Shown here in pieces: positions 55,660 to 64,000 of a stretch of DNA of 64,000 nucleotides; position 1 is the first letter of the stretch; each line of letters opens with the position of its first letter. The notes below the pieces were generated by a model. It searched no databases. It was not told the DNA's origin and saw nothing but the letters and a program-made list of their open reading frames with translations. Made by a program: the position numbers and the translations under genes. Source of the DNA: Erigeron canadensis (Eukaryota > Streptophyta > Magnoliopsida > Asterales > Asteraceae); the NCBI RefSeq assembly GCF_010389155.1, contig NC_057766.1:43658463-43722462 (forward strand). Reading direction: 5' to 3'.

Positions 55660-57350
55660 AAACTAATTTCAAATATAAAAGTTACACAATAATTAGTTGA
55701 CTCCAAAAACCTCATATAGATGGTGACTTTTTAATGTTGGAATTTGTTAACTATGTTAACAGAAAACCTAAATATGTTAAAGTGTAAACCATGGAGTACA
55801 GAAGAACCACTTACAACGATAGAGATGAAATCTTTATTTTCTCGTTACTTTGCCGTCATTTACGGGGAAAGGGGACCCGGGTCTCATACCACATTGATTT
55901 CATATCTGTCAAAGTCAAAGCCATTAGCATACGTACGTATATATTCAGAACAAAACACACGTCAATCTATATTCATATTATTTTTTATACTCATACCTTA
56001 CACGAATTAAATTAACAAAAACATATACTGGATTAAAAATGCAATAATAGCTTCGTAAATTTTGATTAATGAAATTTTGTTTTGTTTTGTATAACATAAC
56101 TTTGATATGTGAAAACTCAACTTGCATAGTTGCATTTGAGCATAGCAATCGTGAGGTAAAACAGCTTAAACTAAGGCTTTAGACTCTTGGTTTTTTTATT
56201 TGTAATATTTTGATATTTTACAAGGATATATATATATATATAATTTTAAACCGAAAAATGTTTATGTAATTTGTGTTGTTGATACGTTATAATTTTATAT
56301 TATTTACATGGTGAATCGACTATTGTAACTCTTTGTAGAATAAGTATTTTACATTAACATAAAAAAGCCAAGCATACCACATTTTTCAACGAAGGACTAA
56401 TGATGAATTAAGACTAATGATTGCAGAAATAAAATTCCTAGTGGGAAAAATGATATACTCTTTTAGAAACGAAAAGGATATTTAAGTTCAAAAAATCAAT
56501 CGTATATAAGTTCAAAAATCCCATTTGTGATTTGTTTTTATTATTTTAAATTTCAGCAACAAATACAAAAAAGGATCTAAATCTAATTTCAAGTAATAAT
56601 TTGTGAAATTATCAACTACAATTCTACCAAAAATAACAAAAACCATACAATAAGTTGGAACCCTAAATCAAGACTGTTTGTACCTTATATTGAATTTACG
56701 ATGCTTCCGGCCGACGAGGGAATATATTATTCGGGCGATGAAATTGACCGAAAATCTAGTTGTATGGCGTTTCATATTGTATGCAAACCGTTCAGGAGAA
56801 TAGATATAATGGGAGATCAAAACTGATTACACCTCCTTTTTTAAAAACCTGAAACAACTTTTGGGTTTTTTTTTTTAATGTTATGGAGGATCGATCGATT
56901 GAGGAAGATTGTTTGAGATACGAAAGGGAAAAGGAAGGTAGAATAAAAAAGATGCAAAAAGAAAGCTATATTTTTGGGGGAAATTTTTTATGACATCACA
57001 TATTTAGAAATTAAGGCAGGAAAGGGGCCACGTTGGGACACGTCGGAATTTTTTTAAAAAAACCTTCTAGAAACAAGGCTGTTTTATATATAAAAGATAT
57101 ATATATATATATATATATGAAAAAGATAAAATGAGTTTAACTTATTTTGAGTCCAATTTGAGTCCATTGATTTTCTTCCATCTCCTTAAATTCCAATCAC
57201 CTCCTACCACCACCACCATCATCTCCGACCACCACCATGATTTTTCGGTGACGACCACCGCCACCACGACTTACACATGTGCAAGTTAACTTACACATGT
57301 AAAGCCAATTTAGGAACCAAAAAACAAGTCTATTTTTAATGTCTTTTACT
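55660..57350. other. Intergenic AT-rich DNA
   Basis: No gene supported. Near 57020-57045 there are GCCACGTTGG and GACACGTCGG motifs (ABRE/G-box-like), but no coding start follows. CACCACCACCATC-rich sequence at 57200-57265 resembles the short-Helitron subterminal region. Confidence 0.4.
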
Positions 57351-57354
57351 TATA

Positions 57355-57605
57355 ACTTTTTTATTTTTATTTTTTTAACAGCGAGTTAGCAATTAGTAGA
57401 TAGTAGTTAGCATTCAAGACACCACAGTGACATCCAATTGGGCAGTATGCGGTGCTCGAACCACGCATGTTTGAGATTAAACCTGAGACTCTCAAAAACT
57501 CCCCTTAATAATCGACTCCTATAAATGTAGGAAGTGAGATTCGAACCCTGATGGATTTCCTTAAGATCAAAGACCTCATCAATAGGTCACCAACCCATTG
57601 ACTAC
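57355..57605 (-). mobile_element. SINE candidate
   Basis: The minus strand reads TGGGTTGGTGACC (A-box-like) followed by GGGTTCGAATCTC (a good B box), a further body of about 170 bp, and an A-rich tail corresponding to the T-run at 57358-57378. Similar AACTT..TTTTATTTTT sequence flanks both sides and may be a decayed target duplication. Confidence 0.4.
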
Positions 57606-58051
57606 TTAACTTATTTTATTTTTCACTTTTGAAGTAGGTTGCAAACACATAGGCAAAAGTTGTGTACTTGTGTGTATGCTTTAGCATAATTGGAGTATTA
57701 GGTTGAGACGTCGCTTTTGTTTATATGCATCTTTTATATATATATATATATATAATATAATATAATCACTTGTTTACCGTGGCGGAAGATCAGGACCAAA
57801 AGGTGTTATGAGATCAAAAGGTGTTGTGGTCTATCCAAAATTTTGAGCTATAATTAGCAGTTATTTTATTTAATATTTAAAGACAAAAAACAAATTTGTG
57901 TGTTTATCTCTTTCAAAATTAAAAAGCAAAATATTAGATTTAAAAATAAAAATAAAGCTTTTTATTTTTTCTATAATGATATTCAAGTTTCATGAATGTT
58001 AGTATATAAATGAGATATTCAAGTACTCAAATTCATGAATATTAGTATATA

Positions 58052-58510
58052 CTAGCACGGTACCCGCGCTATACGGCGGTGATCGTGACGACGACAGTGT
58101 AATGGTTGGACGACTATTGGTGGTGGAGCGGCGGTGAGTTGTGTATATAATTGATGTAAAAGGTTAATGGACATATTTTAAATGATAAAGGACTGACAGT
58201 GTAATTTAATCATTAATGTTAAGAGGATAGTGTATATGAAAGTATTTTAAGGGGTGCTAAGTGAAAATATTATTAATGTTAAGAGGATAGTGTATATGAA
58301 AGTATTTTAAGGGGTGCTAAGTGAAAATATTATTAATGTTAAGAGAATAGTGTATATGAAAGTATTTTAAGGGGTGCTAAGTGAAAATATTATTAATGTT
58401 AAGAGGATAGTGTATATGAAAGTATTTTAAGAGGTGTTAAGTGAAAACATTACATATTTTCAACATTACCAAAAATAAAAAAGACTATTCTTTTTATAAT
58501 ATAATATAGA
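58052..58510 (-). mobile_element. Short non-autonomous Helitron with internal tandem repeat
   Basis: On the minus strand it starts TCTATATTATATTATAAAAAG after A (right end) and ends GCGCGGGTACCGTGCTAG before T (left end, 58052). The region near the 3' end (CACCGCC..CCACCACC..GTCGTCGTCACGATC) matches the 23932-24239 copy in style. It contains the 60-bp array at 58212-58451. Confidence 0.6.
58212..58451 (+). repeat. 60-bp tandem repeat, four copies
   Basis: The unit ATTAATGTTAAGAGGATAGT..GGGGTGCTAAGTGAAAATAT recurs with an exact 60-bp period four times. The first two copies are nearly identical; the third has one change and the fourth a few. Confidence 0.95.
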
Positions 58511-58519
58511 TAATATAAT

Positions 58520-59160
58520 ATAAATTAAATATTCAAGATTTCAAGTATTCCCTAGTTTGAAGTATAAATAGCCCAAGACAATGTTTCTGGAATGCCCATA
58601 TATGTACAGTTTATACACGCAGTGTTCCAAAATATTCGCCACTAACAATTAATGATCTTGTTTATTGGCAGTATAACCGTATAAGCGCCCATGAAAAGGC
58701 ATTGATATATTTTTCATGATAATAATTTGATAATACACTATCAGAGTATATGCGATGGGTGGTGATAACTGAAATTGTTGGTGATAGTGTTAACGGTGTC
58801 GATTAGTGTATATTGATGTAAATATAAATAATATAGGAAGAAATATATAGGTGAGCAAGGTACGAATAATGTTAAAAGAAAAAGATGATTAAAATATAAA
58901 GAAAATAATAATAATAAAAAAAAAAAAAAGCTAACCAATTTTTTTTTTTAAAAAAACAAGAAAAAAAGTTCAAACATGGGGAATGCATAGAAGGGGCCCA
59001 AATACCATATAATAGAGAATTTGAACAATGTGGGATTTCGACGTTATGTGCGTGCAAGCGTGTGCTAGACCTGGACCCTAACGGATTTTGACATTCCCCA
59101 TTGTCCCGTATAAACTAATACTTTGACAGAGTTTAGTCTACCTCAAATTTTTATTCTAAT
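58520..59160. other. Intergenic DNA between Helitrons
   Basis: No gene seen. The open frames on the minus strand at 58741-59057 are low-complexity shadows of A-rich sequence. Confidence 0.4.
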
Positions 59161-59163
59161 AAT

Positions 59164-59729
59164 TTATATATATACTAAAAACTAACTGGTTTTTTACAAG
59201 TTTTTATGCACATGGTACAACTACACATGTATGCAACTTTAAACTCTTTATCTTTTAACCCCTAAAGATTTTACCTTTTACATTTAAGTCCATCACCTTT
59301 TACTACTTTACATTTTAACTCCCTAAAGTTTTCTCTTTACTTTTTAACCCCCAAATTTAAGCCCATCACCTTTTATTACTTTACATTTTAACTCCCTAAA
59401 GTTTTCTCTTTACTTTTTAACCCCCAAAGTTTTTTCCTTTTACAGTTTAGCCCATCAACTTTTACGTCTTTACCTTTTAACCCCCTAAAGTTTTTATCTT
59501 TTACATTTTAGCCTATCAATAAAATGCTTTATTGTTACAATGTCAAATAAATGTTAGTTGGTGACTTTATCAAATTTGTACCAAAACATTGTCATCTGAA
59601 AAGATAATCTACTTAAGTCTCGCCGCAAGGTGTGTAATATAATCTGCGGCAACGTGTTTAAGCTTAATGAATCATTATCCACGACGTTACTATAAAGCTC
59701 CGCGGCAACACGCGGGTCTTTATTTCTAG
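59164..59729 (+). mobile_element. Non-autonomous Helitron
   Basis: It starts near TATATATATACTAAAAACTAAC (the leading TC appears mutated) and ends with the hairpin CCGCGGCAACACGCGG, a short spacer and CTAG before T. The interior has repeated CTTTACxTTTTAACCCCCAAAG motifs (59260-59500). Confidence 0.6.
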
Positions 59730-59735
59730 TAATTA

Positions 59736-60403
59736 TCTATATACTAAAAAAAAGCGTATTTACAAGTCTTTAAACATGATGTACAATTACTTTTATTTTT
59801 CCAAATTTTCATATTTACCCCTAAAACTTTATATCTTTTAACTTTCACTCCTAAAACTTTATATCTTTAATTTTTTTTCTTTTTTCAATTTTACCTCCTA
59901 AAATTTTTGTCGTTTAACTTTTGCCCCCGTTCAAAGTTTTCGTTTTCAATTTTTTTACACCAAAATATTAGGTTCTCATGTTTCCATCAAAAAACCTTTA
60001 CACGTTTACGTTAATGTAAACTTTAAAGCAATATACCAATTCGGTACATGGGATCAAGCGGTTCCTATTAATTTATCGTTTTTTCTTTTTTTACTATATT
60101 ACATTACCGTCGTCGGAGTATCATTTTTTTTTCCATTTACAGTTGTTTTGTTCTATGTTTCTCACATTTTCTTATTTTTATTGTTTTTATATGTGAACTT
60201 TTTTATGTTACGAGTATATTCTTTGTTTTTCAATATGGTTTGAATATTTGATGTAAATGTATTTGTATTACACTAATTCTATTTGAATATTTGATATAAA
60301 TGTATTTGTATTACACTAATATTATTATATATGGTCACTATCGAAAACTTTGTTGTGTAACCTAAAAACATGTTCTGTAACAATGTGTGGGTACAATAAC
60401 TAG
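59736..60403 (+). mobile_element. Non-autonomous Helitron directly behind the previous one
   Basis: It begins TCTATATACTAAAAAAAAGCG after A and ends TGTGTGGGTACAATAACTAG before T. It starts six bases after the end of the preceding element. Poly-CTTT-rich interior, no coding capacity. Confidence 0.55.
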
Positions 60404-60404
60404 T

Positions 60405-60967
60405 ATATTGATATTGTTTATATTATAGTATTTTTTTCAAAAGTTAGTTTTTAAATACATGGATTGTATATAATATTTTAAAGATAAAATAAAATATTAA
60501 ATATATAAATTTAACTGTAAAAAGTATAAGTAAAAATAAATATAAAAGAACATACTTTTAAAACATTAAACATATATACAATATAGTGTTCCATCTTTTG
60601 AAATATGTATTTTTTAAAGACAACTTTCATATCTTAAAATTTCTTTTAACTAATTAAATGACGAAAAATGAAAAAGTTTTTGAAGTTGATGGTTAGAAAT
60701 TGTAATAAATATAGATTAAGTCTTTATGGCTAAAATGTGTAAATTATTAATAAAAAAATGTAAATTAGTAAGACTTTTTCTACGATATTAATATAAATAC
60801 TAATATAATAATATATTCGGATTATCATTATTAAAATTTTTATTTTATAATGAAATTAAATGATAATATAAGCAAGAGTCAACTTGATAAAAGTAAACAA
60901 TGTAATTGGTCAATAAGTCATTAGTTTAATTTTTTTTTAGTATAAATTAAGATAAGTTTAAGATAAA

Positions 60968-61023
<56 letters not shown>

Positions 61024-62575
61024 GGCTATTATTGTTGCTATTATTGATATCATTATATAATCATCATCATTATTATTACTATTATTATTATTTGTTTCAT
61101 CCAAATATGCATGTGAAGGCGTTATTTTATATTTTGAGGTCTAAATGTAAAGTTTTAATCTTCTTTACTCGCGTTGTGGGTTTTTTAATTTATGGTATAT
61201 CTTAAGAAATTAAACATATTTTGTTTTCTTAAAAAACCCCTTTCAACATATTTATGGTTCCGCCTCTCCACACACTACTACACTATATACACTATATACC
61301 ATATATACCCTTATAACAAATTGTCACTCCTAAAACAAAATTCGTTACAACGCGCGGTATTATGTTCGTTCTAAGAGAAACTAGTGGGTGACTTAATTAA
61401 GATTGTGTGGTTTTTGGTCCTTTGAGATATCAGTGATTCCTTACGGTCATGTCGTTAACTCCTTATGAATTCAAATCTTAATAACTTATATTAGTCAATT
61501 TGATAGTATTTAATAGTTTTAACTCTTAAAAAAAGCAAACAAATGAGTTGAAAGACAGTATAACCAAACTTGAGAATCTATATACATGTGAGAAAGCAAT
61601 GTTGAAAGAATAAAAAATAAATTCTTATATTTAATTTAATGTGAGTGAAAACAAGATTTAGTTACTCACTATTTTTTTTATATATATTTATTACTATAAA
61701 AGTCTTTATATGATAACTGTTTTATATTTTAGATAAAAAAAAACAACCACATTATTAGTAAAATAACATCTCTTCAATAATTTTTATACGTGCTTGAATA
61801 AAGTGTTAGATATGGTCTTTATTAGTTAGTTTGTGTTTGTTTATTGTCTCATATTGATAAAAGATAAAAGTCTAAGTGAGTTTATAAGGCTTGGTTTGGT
61901 TGTAGTATTTAAATAGCTTCAAAGCTTATTTAGAGGGAAACCAAAAGCTAATAAACAACAATGGCAGTTTTGTAAATATATATGTATATATGTTTAGAGT
62001 GAGGTTAGTGTGAAAATTAAAAAATTATCAAGAAATACGAGAACTAATCATAGCCATTAAATTAGGTAAATCAAAGGCTAATAAACACCAATGGCAGTTT
62101 TGTAAATAAAATCACTCAATTAAATGCATGGGACGATTAAAAAAGGTAAAGAAGGGATTATAAATTTGTAACTCTTCATAAGAAACGGTTCAGCCTTTTC
62201 CAAAAGTTATGGACTTCGTTTTTATTTTTTAAATCTTATTGTTTATCTTTTTCAAAGATTGTTTTTTTTTCCATTTCATTGACTACTTTAGAGTGCGGAG
62301 AATTGTGTTACCATTTGTGTTTTGTTTATGGGTTAAAGAAACTGAATTATATTTCACGCGTAACTTGGTATAGTGAAATATATGAACACCAAAATAGTTA
62401 CAATTTAGGATGTACACATGTGTTACGATATTAATTTTTTTTATTTTGGGATCAAATGAAACATGTGTCCGGTGTCATATGTATTACGGGGTGAATGTGT
62501 TTATTTCGTAATCAAAGGGAACATGTGTTTTGATGTACATATGTGTTACGGTGTGAATGTGTTTAATTTTAATGA
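60405..62575. other. AT-rich intergenic DNA
   Basis: No gene supported. It holds an (ATT)n microsatellite (60968-61022). A direct repeat of about 37 bp containing AATGGCAGTTTTGTAAAT occurs at 61941-61977 and 62070-62107. Two approximate copies of ACATGTGT..GTTACGG.GTGAATGTGTTTA lie at 62460-62570. Confidence 0.4.
60968..61022 (+). repeat. (ATT)n microsatellite
   Basis: About 18 uninterrupted ATT units, continuing as a degenerate ATT-rich stretch to about 61095. Confidence 0.95.
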
Positions 62576-62581
62576 TTTGTT

Positions 62582-64000
62582 TGTAACAACCCTACTTTTT
62601 AATATTATATACGTGCTAGTTAGGTTGTTTATGTTCCCGCAAGCCATAGTTATACTTGAAGCTAGTAGATAATGCCCTTAAATTAGTAATCTAAAGCTAT
62701 TGATTAGTTCTAAATTCAATTTAATAAAATACCATTGAACAAAAACTTTATTAATACTCAATCAAGTTATAAATAATAAAGCGAGTCTCACAAGTTGAGC
62801 TAGCGATTTAAAAATACTTGTAAATACCCAACAATCTAACCATCAAGCCAACTAACTAATATTTGGTCATGGAAATAGTATGAGCATCTTAAAATATTTA
62901 TAAGTCCTTATGTACATAAAAAAAATGTTTGAATAATAATAAGTGTATATATATAAGCCTAATATAATTACAAGAATTGTAACCATTGAGCCATGTAACA
63001 AACTTAAAACACAAAAATATATACATACACATATATACATATGCATATACTAGAATAAATAAACACAATATACTCTTACAAACTATATACTTACAACCTA
63101 TACATATATACAAATATACCTACAACATTTTTATAAAAAAAAAAAAAAGGAAACCCTCTAAATCCCCCTAAAGTGGCCGTCCCCCATATCTCCACACACA
63201 TACATTTTTTTTTCAAATTTTGCATGTCTTTTTAGTCTTGGAACTCACCACAAACACATACTAAACACCACTTTACACACACAAATCATTTACTCTCTCA
63301 AAACAACTTTCTCCTCTCTCTTTTTCTCTCTTATTTCGGCAGCAACAAAGCAACAAAAAGGAAGAAAAGTTCATCTAAACACTTATTAATAATAAGGGTT
63401 ATAGGCTAGATTAATAAATGGTTGATTCAAGCATAGTTTAAGGGTTGTATTAAGGTTTGAAAAAGGGTTTTTGGAGCCTCTCAAGCCACGAATTTTCTGC
63501 CATATTTCCATCATCTAAAAGTGTTCTTCAAGGGTATATATCTTCATCTCTTTACTAGTTTAATCTTGTTCTTGTTTTTATTAAAAAGGTTTTATCAAAA
63601 GTTCATGTTTTTCTTATGTTTTCTTTTGAATATACACTTGATGATGGCAAAGTTGATAGGATCTTTCTTTCCATGCTCATGCATGTTGAATCCATGAAGA
63701 AAGATCCAAGGATTCAACTAGTTTAAAGACTCAAAAGTGTAGATATATATTATATAGCTTTTGATATGGTTTTCTTGTGAAAGATGGTCATATTACTATA
63801 TATTATGAAGTTATATTTTCTGGAAAAATTTTATAAAAAAAATATGAATTTTATGTTGTGTTGTTAGATCCATAAAAGTTTTGTATCAAAAAGTGTTGGT
63901 GTGTGTTCATAGTTGTAAAGTAACTTTTTATATAAAAAGATGAACATATTTTATATAATATTTGTGCATATATTTCTGGAATATCTCATAAAAATATGTT
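62582..64000 (+). mobile_element. Start of a Tekay-like gypsy LTR, runs off the window
   Basis: It begins TGTAACAACCCTACTTTTT, the start typical of Tekay-type LTRs. A pyrimidine- and CACAC-rich transcribed region at 63170-63340 (…CCCTCTCTTT-like) corresponds in character to the R/U5 of the solo LTR at 27973. The 3' end, target duplication and any internal region lie outside the window, so solo or full-length status is unknown. Confidence 0.6.

Noticed and set aside
58212..58451. CRISPR-like array
   Set aside because: The units are directly adjacent 60-bp tandem copies with no unique spacers, and the DNA is plant nuclear.
58741..59057. Minus-strand frames rich in F, L and Y
   Set aside because: They arise from A-rich low-complexity DNA between Helitrons.

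Overview
This is plant nuclear DNA from a eudicot. The genes have typical plant introns, the intergenic DNA is AT-rich, and both strands carry plant gene families (R2R3-MYB, remorin, PAR1, LTI65, ADF with an ATG-only first exon). Stowaway MITEs, Helitrons, MULEs, hATs, a tRNA-derived SINE, LINEs and copia/gypsy LTR elements fill the space between genes. The style of the repeats suggests an asterid, possibly a daisy-family plant, but the sequence alone does not prove this. There is no sign of a bacterial, organellar or viral replicon.

Layout. 0-0.5 kb: last exon of an R2R3-MYB cut by the left edge. 0.7-3.0 kb (-): a five-exon Sec22-like longin protein with an eroded SNARE motif. 4-7.1 kb: MITEs, a broken hAT transposase and a SINE with target duplications. 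8.1-9.0 kb: a Helitron candidate. 9.8-14.2 kb: a nest of four elements, each resolvable by its target-site duplication. 15.4-16.8 kb (+): a complete three-exon R2R3-MYB. 17.1-18.1 kb (-): remorin. 21.1-23.1 kb (-): cytochrome b561. 25.1-27.7 kb (+): LTI65/RD29-like stress protein with ABRE-type promoter motifs. 28.0-30.65 kb: a gypsy-type solo LTR. 31.1-34.2 kb (-): LRR receptor-like protein with a small duplication at its C-terminus. 34.6-35.3 kb (-): actin-depolymerizing factor. 36.0-39.0 kb (-): CCHC zinc-knuckle protein. 41.8-43.4 kb (+): F-box gene with an internal stop. 44.9-47.2 kb: LINE and WD40-like remnants. 47.5-48.7 kb (-): PAR1. 49.3-55.7 kb (-): a complete, young but broken Ty1/copia element. 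57-60.4 kb: a SINE candidate and several Helitrons, one with a 60-bp tandem array. 62.6 kb to the end: the start of another gypsy-type LTR.

The genes do not form one pathway. They are independent single-copy-like loci: transcription, vesicle traffic, membrane scaffolding, ascorbate redox, cold/ABA response, immune reception, actin and RNA binding. I see no convincing undescribed biological system. The most informative observations are the dated nest of insertions at 9.8-14.2 kb, the divergent Sec22-like gene, small lesions that change two genes (RLP tail and F-box stop), and a family of short Helitrons sharing the same 3' end. Exon boundaries were worked out by hand from GT/AG sites, reading phase and family knowledge. 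No alignments or searches were run.
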